Below, one piece after another: positions 36,936-45,955 of a DNA stretch of 46,391 nt. This DNA comes from Methanobacteriota archaeon (GTDB taxonomy: Archaea; Thermoplasmatota; Thermoplasmata; Methanomassiliicoccales; Methanomassiliicoccaceae). Under the pieces are notes generated by a model, which was given only the letters and a program-made list of their open reading frames with translations, searched no databases and was not told the DNA's origin. A program made the translations under genes and the position numbers. The DNA is taken from NCBI GenBank assembly GCA_012519255.1, contig JAAYQQ010000104.1:1-46391 (forward strand), read 5' to 3'. Every line of letters starts with the position of its first letter. The stretch's first letter is position 1.

Positions 36936-37986
36936 GCGGCTCCCTCTCCACTTCCAGACGATCGGCAGTGGGATATTCTTCCACCAGGAAGGAGGCGAAG
37001 GGGAGCTGATCAGCGATTTGCTTCAGCACCCAGGGAGCCACCTCAACCCTCTTTTTTTCCATATCTTTAAAGAGCATGTTATCCGGAACGCCGAATTTTT
37101 CCTGTAGATGATGAATGATCTCATCCATTGGGCCTTCCACCACTCCTTTGATTAAGGTTCCCTCATCGGTGATAATGTCGGTAGTCCGCGCTACCCGGCG
37201 CGCCCGGCGCTTGATGCGTCGGCGAAGCTGTACACTATCTTTGAATCGCGAAGAGCAGTAATGCATTGACACGGCCCTCTTCCGACCGAGTCTGCGGAGG
37301 GCGGCCTCCTCACTTCCCTTTACCGCGCCAGATGTATCGTCCCGCACCTCAAGTCCGCGCTTCTGCAATTGGTCCCAGTTTCCTTCAGAGAACTCCAGTT
37401 CATTGAGATTAACAAAATCCATCCCAGCATCTTCAGCAAAATCTATGAGGCGCTCGGTGCGGTCCTCCTCTCCGGGCAAGGCGGGGATCTCCAAACCGAC
37501 TTTCATATTGGTGCGGGTGATGAACTCCTGCAATTCTTTTCCATCCAGATCCCCCCACCGTTCCAACGGGGGGTGCAGACGCAGCTCATCCAGCCCTGCT
37601 TCTTCCAGCTGGCAAAATGCCTGCACGTCCAGGGATGAGGTGTATAAATGGATGTGATGTCTCCGGCCGAACTCTTTCTTGAGCAGGCGTATAAAGTGAA
37701 GCGTTCGATCTAGACAGGCAAGAGGGTCTCCTCCCGTGATGCCGGTGCCTTCGGCCCCTATCATGCGGGCCTCTTCTATTATCTCTTCGTCTGAGGAGCA
37801 TCTTCTCTCATTGGCGAAGAGAACGTCCTTGCCCTTCTTCTCCAGGGAAAGGGGGCAATAGAAACACCCGGTGGAGCAACGTCCAGAGACTAACAGGACC
37901 ATCTTTGTCCCCCGGCGACACTGAACGCATCCTTTAGGCAGACGACCAGTGTAGGCGGAGCCTGCTTCCATACCTTTTAACGCCAT
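36922..37986 (-). CDS. Radical SAM protein (COG2108 type, PflA-related)
   Basis: The 354-residue protein has a standard cluster motif, 'GRCSTGCFYCPLS' (about residues 35-47), then 'EGTGITGGDPLACLDRTL', 'HIHLYTSSLD' and 'FVNLNELEFSEGN'. A further Cys pair precedes the cluster ('GCVQCRRGTK') and 'MHYCSSRFKDSVQLRRRIKRRAR' follows, suggesting a second metal site and a basic, possibly nucleic-acid-binding, patch. Reaction unknown. TATA (TTTATAAC) about 25 nt before ATG 37986 suggests a leaderless mRNA. It converges with nusA. Confidence 0.82.
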   Translation of the reverse strand: MALKGMEAGSAYTGRLPKGCVQCRRGTKMVLLVSGRCSTGCFYCPLSLEKKGKDVLFANERRCSSDEEIIEEARMIGAEGTGITGGDPLACLDRTLHFIRLLKKEFGRRHHIHLYTSSLDVQAFCQLEEAGLDELRLHPPLERWGDLDGKELQEFITRTNMKVGLEIPALPGEEDRTERLIDFAEDAGMDFVNLNELEFSEGNWDQLQKRGLEVRDDTSGAVKGSEEAALRRLGRKRAVSMHYCSSRFKDSVQLRRRIKRRARRVARTTDIITDEGTLIKGVVEGPMDEIIHHLQEKFGVPDNMLFKDMEKKRVEVAPWVLKQIADQLPFASFLVEEYPTADRLEVEREPLRPR

Positions 37987-38008
37987 CTGGCCGAAACACG
38001 CTGGACTG

Positions 38009-38018
38009 AGTTATAAAC
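38009..38018 (-). promoter_or_regulatory. TATA box of the COG2108-type gene
   Basis: TGTTTATAAC on the minus strand is centred about 27 nt before ATG 37986, predicting transcription starting at or next to the start codon (leaderless). Confidence 0.5.
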
Positions 38019-38059
38019 ATATTGTATTGGGCAAGAGCGCAGGGGCATCCCTTCGTTAA

Positions 38060-38108
38060 CCTTTGTAAAGGAAAGCGCCCCGATGGCGGCCAAATGAAAA
38101 TATATATA
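38060..38108 (+). promoter_or_regulatory. Promoter region of the 173-aa gene
   Basis: AAATATATATA (about 38098-38108) is a strong TATA box about 40 nt before the GTG start. About 30 nt further upstream is the 12-nt palindrome CCTTTGTAAAGG (38060-38071), which could bind a regulator. Confidence 0.45.
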
Positions 38109-38144
38109 CGAGCTGCTCAAGAATAATCGGCGGAGGAAGTCGGA

Positions 38145-38666
38145 GTGAATTTTAGTGGAGGAAGTTCTGAGACGATTCTGTCACTAAGCAGGAGAACATT
38201 CCCTGGCGTGGATGGGGAACAACCCATCCGCACTCCTGCGCGAGACATATGTGTCACGGCTGAGGATATGCCGCTGCTGTGGAGGGAGGAGAAAGTTAGC
38301 GTGATGGAGCAGCCTCGGTTTGGCCAGCGTGATTATGCTACCAGCAGGTTTAGCATAGTCGAGGATGGCGTAGAAAGGGCCGTGATTAGTTTTGAAGTGG
38401 TCATCTATAGCGATCGCCATACTGCCGCCAATGTATTCTCTGGGACACTTGGCAAGATGAGATTCCTGCATCTGGCCAGGTTGGAACTGGGGGATATGGG
38501 CGCCATGATCGAGGTACCCGGGCATCCATCTCGCAGACTTTGCGCTCTTCTTTTCACGGAGCGCAACGTGATGAGTCTGATCATGCTCTCGGTATCCAGG
38601 GACCATGAGATCTCAGATCGCTGGCTTATCAGTATGGGGCGCCTCATGGCATCCCGAATAAGGTAG
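38145..38666 (+). CDS. Hypothetical protein, 173 aa
   Basis: I do not recognise this family. The first 45 residues are polar and probably flexible. Residues about 60-165 look like one alpha/beta domain with alternating strands ('YATSRFSIVEDGVERAVISFEVVIYSD', 'LARLELGDMGAMIEVP', 'LCALLFTERNVMSLIMLSVS'). No signal peptide, membrane helix, cysteine cluster or nucleotide motif is visible. GTG 38145 follows GGAGG at eight nt. It ends TAG, with TAA two codons on. The gene stands between its own promoter and pyrF (45-nt gap, same strand), so it may be co-transcribed with pyrF. Confidence 0.65.
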   Translation: MNFSGGSSETILSLSRRTFPGVDGEQPIRTPARDICVTAEDMPLLWREEKVSVMEQPRFGQRDYATSRFSIVEDGVERAVISFEVVIYSDRHTAANVFSGTLGKMRFLHLARLELGDMGAMIEVPGHPSRRLCALLFTERNVMSLIMLSVSRDHEISDRWLISMGRLMASRIR

Positions 38667-38711
38667 GCAGTCTAAAATAAGGGCGGGGCCGTTCCTCGAC
38701 TAAGTGACAGG

Positions 38712-39356
38712 ATGAGGAAGGATACTCGCATAGTTCTAGCACTGGACGAGACGGACGAGAGAAAGGCCCTCCAGGTGGTGGACGAGGTCGGCGAGCTAGT
38801 CGATGCTATCAAGATAAATTGGCCTCTTGTACTTTCTGCTGGCCCATCGATAATCACTGAGCTTGCCCAGCTATCCTCAGTCATCTGCGATTTCAAGGTC
38901 GCAGACATACCCAACACCGTCCGTCTGATCGCCGAGCAAGCCTTCCGCCGGGGCGCCTCTGGTCTTATTGTGCATGCCTTCACCGGTACCGACTCGCTGA
39001 GAGCGGCGGTGGAGGCGGCGGCGGGCAAGGACATATTTGTGGTCACGGAAATGTCGCACCCTGGTGGGCAGGAGCACACTGCCCCCCTGGCCGAACGCTT
39101 TGCAGCCATGGCTGCGGAGGCGGGCGCTAGCGGTGTCATCGCCCCGGCCACGCGCCCGGAACGCATAGCCAAGATCCGTTCGGTGGTCGGTGATATGCTC
39201 ATCCTTTCTCCAGGAGTGGGGGCCCAGGGAGGTAGTGCCTCGGCAGCTATCCGCATGGGTGCTGACTATGTCATCGTGGGGCGCTCCATCTATAAGAGTG
39301 AACATCCCAGGAAGGTCGCTCAGGCATTGGCCCGCGAGATATCCACATCACTTTGA
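38712..39356 (+). CDS. pyrF: Orotidine 5'-phosphate decarboxylase
   Basis: The 214-residue TIM barrel is complete: 'VLALDETDERKAL' (first Asp), 'VDAIKINWPLVLSAG' (Lys), the catalytic 'CDFKVADIPNTV' (D-x-K-x-x-D), 'GLIVHAFTG', 'LSPGVGAQGG' and 'DYVIVGRSIYKSEHP' (phosphate site). It makes UMP from OMP, the last step of pyrimidine biosynthesis. Length and motifs match archaeal PyrF. Confidence 0.96.
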   Translation: MRKDTRIVLALDETDERKALQVVDEVGELVDAIKINWPLVLSAGPSIITELAQLSSVICDFKVADIPNTVRLIAEQAFRRGASGLIVHAFTGTDSLRAAVEAAAGKDIFVVTEMSHPGGQEHTAPLAERFAAMAAEAGASGVIAPATRPERIAKIRSVVGDMLILSPGVGAQGGSASAAIRMGADYVIVGRSIYKSEHPRKVAQALAREISTSL

Positions 39357-39403
39357 GGCTTCATCTTGTCAAATATAGATATGGAGAATATTAATCAGCC
39401 AGT

Positions 39404-39456
39404 ATGGCATGACTCGCCATCTAGAATGGCCATTCTCAGGATAGAGTTTTTATACT
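39404..39456 (+). promoter_or_regulatory. aglB promoter with palindromes
   Basis: A TATA box (TTTTTATACT, 39447-39456) is preceded by the perfect 14-nt palindrome AGAATGGCCATTCT (39423-39436) and, just upstream, ATGGC...GCCAT (39404-39420). All share ATGGC/GCCAT half-sites, suggesting a regulator binding next to the TFB/TBP site. Confidence 0.45.
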
Positions 39457-39499
39457 GGACCTGTAATCAGAGAGCGATTCCGTCTAGGAGACTCTAACG

Positions 39500-42400
39500 A
39501 TGGAGACAAAAAAGGGAAGGCGGATTAGCCAGACCCTAAGGGAGAGGAAGCCTCTGAAGGGCGGTCTCCGTTCCCGGCAAAAGGACACCTGGCTGTCCCG
39601 GAACTGGAGCACCTTACTCATCCTGGTAGCTATCATTTTCATCGCACTGTTCGTGCGCACCTACTTTGGATACTCCACTGCTGTGGATAATGGCTTCCTT
39701 GTCGCCGGCGGTTCAGACTCTTACTATCATCAGCGCGTCATTGATTATATCCAAGAAACCGGCACCCATCTCGTCAACGATCCTCTCCTGAATTATCCTA
39801 TCGGCATGAGGAACGCCCGCCCCCCTCTGTATGACTGGTCGGTCGCCGTAAGCGGACAGTTACTGTCCGGCATAACGGGGATGGGGATTGACAGTGCAAC
39901 TGGCTATGCTCTACTATGCTCCACTGCTATATGGGGCGCCCTCACCTGCATACCCGTCTTCCTGATCACTCGTGCAGCGTTCGGGAATCGTGCCGGCATC
40001 ATCGCAGCGTTTCTCCTGGCAATCATGCCAGGTCATATTCAGCGGAGCGTCTTTGCCAACGCTGACCACGATGCTATGATCCTATTCTTTGTGGTCTTCG
40101 CGTTCTATTTCCTGCTCCGGTCGCTTATGACGATATCGGGTACCAAATGGGTATCCAACTGGAAGAGCGGCAAGGCGATAACAGAAGGTATAAGGGAATA
40201 TCTGAGAACCAATCAGAGATCTCTCATCTACGCCCTTTTGGGCGGAGTGTGCGTGGCAACAGTAGCCATGATGTGGACGGGCTTCACATATGTGCTCGTC
40301 ATAGTTCTAGTATATTTCCTGATCCAGGTTGTAATCAACCGTTTCCGCAACGTCGACTCGATGGGCGAGTTCTTCATAGTAGGCACCATGCTGCTGAGCG
40401 CCTTCCTCATAATGGCTCCGCTGTACTGGCAGATGAACTACTGGACTCAGTGGTTCGACGTGCCATTCTATCTCTTCCTCGGTTCGATGTTCATCGGCGG
40501 GCTCTTTACGGTCACCAGGGACTATCCCTGGACGCTGGTTATTCCAGCGATCATCATTTTGGTGGCCATCGCTCTAACAGCCGTCTTCTTCATCTCTCCC
40601 AGCCTCTTTGAGGCCATAGTCTCGGGCCAGGGCTACCTGGTCAAGAGCAAACTATATGCTACTATTCAGGAGGCCCAGGCTCCTTACTTCTCAGATTTGG
40701 CGCTTTCCTTTGGGGCAGTTACCTTCTGGTTAGCTCTCATTGGAGTGGCCTGGGCAGCGATCAAGATTCCCAGGAATGTCGCCCCCCATTTCACGTTCGT
40801 GGTGGTGTGGATGGGCGTGTCCATGTACATGGCCGCCTCCGCAGGGAGATTCATGTTCAACGCCTCTCCCGCCTTTGCCATGGCGGCAGGATGGACACTC
40901 GCGCTGTTCATTGGCCTGGTCAAGTTTGAAGAGATTCCCCGAGCCCTATCGGGATTCTTCGCCCACCCATGGACCACGTTGCGAAAAGCATTCAAGCTGC
41001 GTCATGTCGTGGCCGCCCTGTTCCTGGCATTTATGATACTTCTCCCAAACGTCTGGGGAGCGGTGGATGCGGGAATTCCTTCGGAGATCAAGAGGGACTA
41101 TGACAAGCAGATCTACTTTGCCCTCCCCGACTTCCTGCACCCTTCCAATTATGACCGTATTAACGGCTCATACTGGTATCTTGGTGCATTCTCTTACTCC
41201 ATGCCTCTGCCTACAAGCTACTGGCCAACGGCCTGGCGATGGTTTGAGCAACAGGATAACGAGCTTGATGTTACTGAACGGCCAGCCTTCCTATCATGGT
41301 GGGACTATGGATTTGAGGCCATCCAGGCTGGACAGCACCCCACGGTAAGTGATAACTTCCAGAATGGATATCAGTACGCAGGCAGTTTCATTACTTCGCA
41401 GAGTGAGAATGATGCAGTAGCACTGTTTATCATACGCATCCTGGAGGCTACTGGCTTCGATGATCACATTAACGACACCTTGAGTGCTCATGGTGTCGAC
41501 GCCAAGAAGCTACAGGACATCATGGCCAACCCCAACAATTATATCGACGAGGTCAAGAAAAACCCGAATGTCTATGGCCCTTACGACAGCGAGCTCAGCG
41601 CCCAGAATGCCAAGTATGCGGCAGCCAGAGTGGAGCTACAGAGGGCTGATCTGTCTGATCTGGTTGAGATCTACCATGACCTCCGTGAATATAGTGGCAA
41701 GGAGATCGGTTACTTTGCCATGGACAGCCGTCTATTCCCATTCAGCGCTACATATCAGAGCATCTTCTATGCCCCGGCGAAACTGTCTGACCGCAATATC
41801 GATCCATATACCAATGCGCCCTCTGACTTCTATGAGATAAAGGCAATAACTGCGCAGGGGCAGACCAAGAGTGTCCAGGATCTAACTTCCAGCGATCGGG
41901 TGATCAATTACGTCATTGTCTACAAAGAGGCGTTCTATGACACCATGCTGTACCGGACCATGATGGGATACTCTCCATCGGACGTCGGCAAGAACCGCCA
42001 GGGTATCCCAGGCATATCCGGCAGCCTGTCAGACATGGCACCCATGCCCGCCTGGAACCTTACTCATTTCAAGCAGGTGTACCGCACTGCCTATTACTCT
42101 CCTTACAGCAGCACTGAGGTGGCCAACCATGCTGATTCCTGGTATGCCATTTCCTATGAGGAGGCTGTCCAGCGGCAGAAGGATATTGCCGCTGGGAAGG
42201 ACAACGGTACAGTGGATCTTAGCGCTTCCACGCTCACCAATGGTGTGGTCTTCATCCAATACTATGATGGAGCTATTCTCCAAGGCCGGGCCGTCTCCAA
42301 TGATGGCACGCCATATGAGAACATCTACGTGACAGCAGTGGACGAGTATGGCATCCCGCACGACGTGGTGCGCACAGATGAGGATGGATACTACAGCCTC

Positions 42401-45400
42401 ATCCTACCGTTCGGCAACATCAGCGTGGTGTACTCCGCTGGTACTCTGGACAAGCAGAAGCAGGTCGCCACTGTGATGAAGACTGAGACTTATGATGTGT
42501 CCTATGATCAGGCCATGAGGCGAGATGGTGTGAATTACACCTTCAATGGTGACATCACCCTGCCTGGCTCGATCGTATCTGGCACCGTGTTCTGGGACAA
42601 TGACGGTAACGGCCGCTATACTTCCGGCGACGAGTCTATCTCCAACGCCACGGTGGTGCTGGAGAACCCTGTCAACGGGTTCAAGCAAGAGGTCGTTACA
42701 GATGCCAATGGCACTTACAAGATCATCGGCCTGGCCGGGGGCAACAATAACCTCTACGCAAGGTACAATGGTCATACCTTCGGAGCAAGTAGTATAGATA
42801 TGAGCTCTGGCACACATAGCCAGAACATCGCTATCGAACCTGCTGAGATCTCCGGCACGCTGGAGTTTGATAATGGCGACCCCGCGCCCAATGTGGAGAT
42901 GCGCCTGACCGACAAGACATCCGGTGAGACCAGGACCAAAAATACCACGGCCGACGGCGGTTTCACCTTTGATAAGCTCTTGCCAGGAGAATATTCCCTA
43001 ACTCCCTCTTATGTGAGCCTTGGCGCGGGAACACAGGAGTATAATCTCACCGCGGGTGAAGAGAGGAAAGACCTCGCTCTCAGGCTGATATCTGCCACTC
43101 AGGTCACCGGTGAAGTGACTATCGATGGAGAGGTTCAGAAGAATGTGGCGGTGGGATTCCTATCTGAGCAGAAGGAAATATGGGTTCATACGGATGATAA
43201 TGGCAGCTATGTTGCCACCATTCCTCGGGGCAATTACACCGCCTATGCCCTAACCAAGTCGGGCGAGACGGATTATGTGGTCATGGAACACTTTGGGGCC
43301 AACGACCAGACGATGACGCTGGACCTGAATATGGTCAAGGCGGCGACAGTCTCTGGCCGGGTCAGCGCTGACAGCCCTATTAGTGGCGCTTCTGTAGTGT
43401 TTACTGACTCCAATGGGGCCTATCTCAAGACCAAAACTAACGACGCTGGTCAGTACAAGCTATTCCTGATGCCCGATGAAAAGTACTTCGTCTACGCAGC
43501 GGGTTCCGGGAAGGCGTATTGGGACACCGTTGATGTAAAAGCGGGCGCTACCACCGTCGATCTCGCCCTTAATAAGGACAGCGCTGCCCTCTCTGGAACA
43601 GTCTATCGTAACATGAATGGCAACGGGGCCGTTAATAACGGCGAGGCCATTGCCAACGCCCTTCTGAGGGTACAGAGTTCTACCGATACGGCGCAGGCGG
43701 TGTACTTCGTGTCCGACAGCTCGGGCAAGTTCAACATTGCCCTTCCCAAGGGGGCGGACTATAGTATCACCGTCTCCATGGATGGCTATGATGTGATGGA
43801 GCTGGCCCATGATACATTCGAAGGCAAGGCCGAGAACATCGCCCTGACCGCCCAGCCTCGCAGCGTCACCGGCACGGTGGACTTCGAGGGGACTTCGCAG
43901 GACAATTACGCCATCGAGTTTGAAGGCACAGGTGGAGGTGCAGTGGACGCCTCCGCCAACATCACCGACGGAAAATTCACTGTGGATCTGGCCCCAGGCT
44001 CTTACAAGGTTACCATCGACCGCGAGGGCAAGATGGCATCCAAGTACACCTATGAAGGCACGTTGGTGGTGCCTGTGGCCCGGGATCCCGAGCCCTTCAA
44101 TATTGAAACGGTGCGCAAGGTCCTGGTCAACATCACCCTGAGCCAGGAAGGCTCTGGCTCGGTCCGCTTCATAGGGCCGGAGAACCGGACGGTCAACGCG
44201 GCTCCAGAGCTCAGTGAATATCTGAGGCCGGGCCAGTACACCATCTACGCTGACATCACTTCCAGCGGTGCACACTACGCTAGCCTCACCACTGAGACTA
44301 TAGGCGAGGGGAGCGACATAGTTCTTAACACTATGGCTGCCTACAAGCTGAGCGGATCAGTTCAGTACGACAACAAGACGCTCACTGGCACGTCCAGTGT
44401 GACCGTATCCGTTGGCGGTGCCAGTCTGCCTCTGACCACTGGAAGCTCAGGTACATTCTCGACTTATCTCCCCTCTCTCCCCTCTGGCACCTATGATTTA
44501 GAGGTAGAGAGGGCGGCCAAGCAGGCTGTGGATGGCGTACAGCGCTACGTCCTGTACACCGGCAGCGAGTCTGTCACCATCAGCGATGCGACACCGGATC
44601 CGGTTGACATTGCTACCCAACGTGGCTATGATAATGTCACCCTGAGCGGTAACATTGACATTGCCGGCTTCTCTGGCGAACTTGAGTTCACGGCCATGAG
44701 CGAGACGGCCATGGATGCCACCACCAGCGTCACTGCGGGCGACTACTCTATTGACCTCGCACCGGGCATATACTCTGTCTACGGCACCGACGGCACCAAT
44801 GTGGTGTTACGGATGATCGAGGTCAAGCCCAGTCAGGATAATACTATCGACCTCAACACGGATACTGGATACGAGGTCACTGGAAAGGTGACTTATGATG
44901 GCAAGGACATGAGCAACGCCAAGATCACCTTCACCGACGTGGCCAGTCATACAGAGGTGTCGGATGAAAGCGGCACCTATCGTGTCATCTTGCCCAAGGG
45001 TTCCTACTACGTAAGTGCCATCGGCACGGTGGTTGAACAGGGGGTCACAGTGACCTGGGCAAATTCATCCGAACTTGAACTCGACAATGACACTACCAAG
45101 GATATCGAGCTAGAGCTTCAATATCGTAGCGTGGTCGAGGTGGAATGGGATGACACTGCCAAGAGGACCGTCGATGCTGGCGAGACTGTGAAATACAACA
45201 TTATCATCCACAACCGCGGCAACGTCAACGATACGTATAAGCTGTCTACCACTTCCTCCTGGGGAGTCACCTTCTCCAATAACGAGGTTTACCTACCCTG
45301 GGGTTCGGGCAGCAACGAGACGATTGTGGTGACCATCAAGACACCAGTCGATGCAAAGGTCGCTCATCCACTGATCAGCATCAAGGCGACGTCGACGAAC

Positions 45401-45955
45401 GATACAACGGTCTACGACCTCGTGGCCCTTGACGTTGGAATCAACCCAAGATACGCCGTGGAGGTTCAACAGGCAGCCGCACAGACCAACGGCACCGCCT
45501 ATGTGTTGCCTGTTGAGGTGAAGAACACTGGTAATGCAGATGACACCTATACCTTCGCGATATCTGATGATGCCCGCGATGCCCTAGCCAAAAAGGGCTG
45601 GACAGTCTCCATACCTGGGAAATCCAACCTGAGTACGAATATTAAGGTGGATGCGGGGAAGAGTAAGATAGTCAACCTGGAACTAATTCCCAGAGAATCC
45701 CCAGATCCCAACGCCTCACTGGAGATCGGTGTAAGATCAGACAATATTGAAGAAGAGACTACCAAATTGTCGGTGGAGACGCTGCAGCTGAGCGCGCCCG
45801 ACGGGCCGACCGTGTCCGGAGGAGGCGCGTCCATGGAGGCGCCCAAGATACCGGCCATCACCTGGCTGATGATGGGCCTGGTCGCGATATTGGGGGTCAT
45901 CTTTGTGATCCTTAAGGTTAACAAGGGGGTGTTTGGACGAAGAAGAAAGAGGTAA
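39500..45955 (+). CDS. aglB: Giant AglB/STT3 oligosaccharyltransferase with repeat-rich extracellular tail
   Basis: The N-terminal about 540 residues are the multi-pass STT3 membrane domain with both acidic loops ('GGSDSYYHQR' about residue 70, 'ANADHDAMILF' about 188). The catalytic 'WWDYGFEAIQAGQHP' is near residue 600. It transfers lipid-linked glycan to Asn on the outer face. From about residue 925 onward come many carboxypeptidase-regulatory/CnaB/SdrD-like beta-sandwich repeats ('SGTVFWDNDGNGRYTSGDE', 'LSGTVYRNMNGNGAVNN', 'GEYSLTPSYV'). A CARDB/NEW3-like segment follows ('NIIIHNRGNVNDTYKLSTTSSW'), then a final membrane helix 'ITWLMMGLVAILGVIFVILKV' and a basic tail. Typical AglB has 600-1000 residues; this has 2151. 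No frameshift is visible. Confidence 0.93.
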   Translation: METKKGRRISQTLRERKPLKGGLRSRQKDTWLSRNWSTLLILVAIIFIALFVRTYFGYSTAVDNGFLVAGGSDSYYHQRVIDYIQETGTHLVNDPLLNYPIGMRNARPPLYDWSVAVSGQLLSGITGMGIDSATGYALLCSTAIWGALTCIPVFLITRAAFGNRAGIIAAFLLAIMPGHIQRSVFANADHDAMILFFVVFAFYFLLRSLMTISGTKWVSNWKSGKAITEGIREYLRTNQRSLIYALLGGVCVATVAMMWTGFTYVLVIVLVYFLIQVVINRFRNVDSMGEFFIVGTMLLSAFLIMAPLYWQMNYWTQWFDVPFYLFLGSMFIGGLFTVTRDYPWTLVIPAIIILVAIALTAVFFISPSLFEAIVSGQGYLVKSKLYATIQEAQAPYFSDLALSFGAVTFWLALIGVAWAAIKIPRNVAPHFTFVVVWMGVSMYMAASAGRFMFNASPAFAMAAGWTLALFIGLVKFEEIPRALSGFFAHPWTTLRKAFKLRHVVAALFLAFMILLPNVWGAVDAGIPSEIKRDYDKQIYFALPDFLHPSNYDRINGSYWYLGAFSYSMPLPTSYWPTAWRWFEQQDNELDVTERPAFLSWWDYGFEAIQAGQHPTVSDNFQNGYQYAGSFITSQSENDAVALFIIRILEATGFDDHINDTLSAHGVDAKKLQDIMANPNNYIDEVKKNPNVYGPYDSELSAQNAKYAAARVELQRADLSDLVEIYHDLREYSGKEIGYFAMDSRLFPFSATYQSIFYAPAKLSDRNIDPYTNAPSDFYEIKAITAQGQTKSVQDLTSSDRVINYVIVYKEAFYDTMLYRTMMGYSPSDVGKNRQGIPGISGSLSDMAPMPAWNLTHFKQVYRTAYYSPYSSTEVANHADSWYAISYEEAVQRQKDIAAGKDNGTVDLSASTLTNGVVFIQYYDGAILQGRAVSNDGTPYENIYVTAVDEYGIPHDVVRTDEDGYYSLILPFGNISVVYSAGTLDKQKQVATVMKTETYDVSYDQAMRRDGVNYTFNGDITLPGSIVSGTVFWDNDGNGRYTSGDESISNATVVLENPVNGFKQEVVTDANGTYKIIGLAGGNNNLYARYNGHTFGASSIDMSSGTHSQNIAIEPAEISGTLEFDNGDPAPNVEMRLTDKTSGETRTKNTTADGGFTFDKLLPGEYSLTPSYVSLGAGTQEYNLTAGEERKDLALRLISATQVTGEVTIDGEVQKNVAVGFLSEQKEIWVHTDDNGSYVATIPRGNYTAYALTKSGETDYVVMEHFGANDQTMTLDLNMVKAATVSGRVSADSPISGASVVFTDSNGAYLKTKTNDAGQYKLFLMPDEKYFVYAAGSGKAYWDTVDVKAGATTVDLALNKDSAALSGTVYRNMNGNGAVNNGEAIANALLRVQSSTDTAQAVYFVSDSSGKFNIALPKGADYSITVSMDGYDVMELAHDTFEGKAENIALTAQPRSVTGTVDFEGTSQDNYAIEFEGTGGGAVDASANITDGKFTVDLAPGSYKVTIDREGKMASKYTYEGTLVVPVARDPEPFNIETVRKVLVNITLSQEGSGSVRFIGPENRTVNAAPELSEYLRPGQYTIYADITSSGAHYASLTTETIGEGSDIVLNTMAAYKLSGSVQYDNKTLTGTSSVTVSVGGASLPLTTGSSGTFSTYLPSLPSGTYDLEVERAAKQAVDGVQRYVLYTGSESVTISDATPDPVDIATQRGYDNVTLSGNIDIAGFSGELEFTAMSETAMDATTSVTAGDYSIDLAPGIYSVYGTDGTNVVLRMIEVKPSQDNTIDLNTDTGYEVTGKVTYDGKDMSNAKITFTDVASHTEVSDESGTYRVILPKGSYYVSAIGTVVEQGVTVTWANSSELELDNDTTKDIELELQYRSVVEVEWDDTAKRTVDAGETVKYNIIIHNRGNVNDTYKLSTTSSWGVTFSNNEVYLPWGSGSNETIVVTIKTPVDAKVAHPLISIKATSTNDTTVYDLVALDVGINPRYAVEVQQAAAQTNGTAYVLPVEVKNTGNADDTYTFAISDDARDALAKKGWTVSIPGKSNLSTNIKVDAGKSKIVNLELIPRESPDPNASLEIGVRSDNIEEETTKLSVETLQLSAPDGPTVSGGGASMEAPKIPAITWLMMGLVAILGVIFVILKVNKGVFGRRRKR

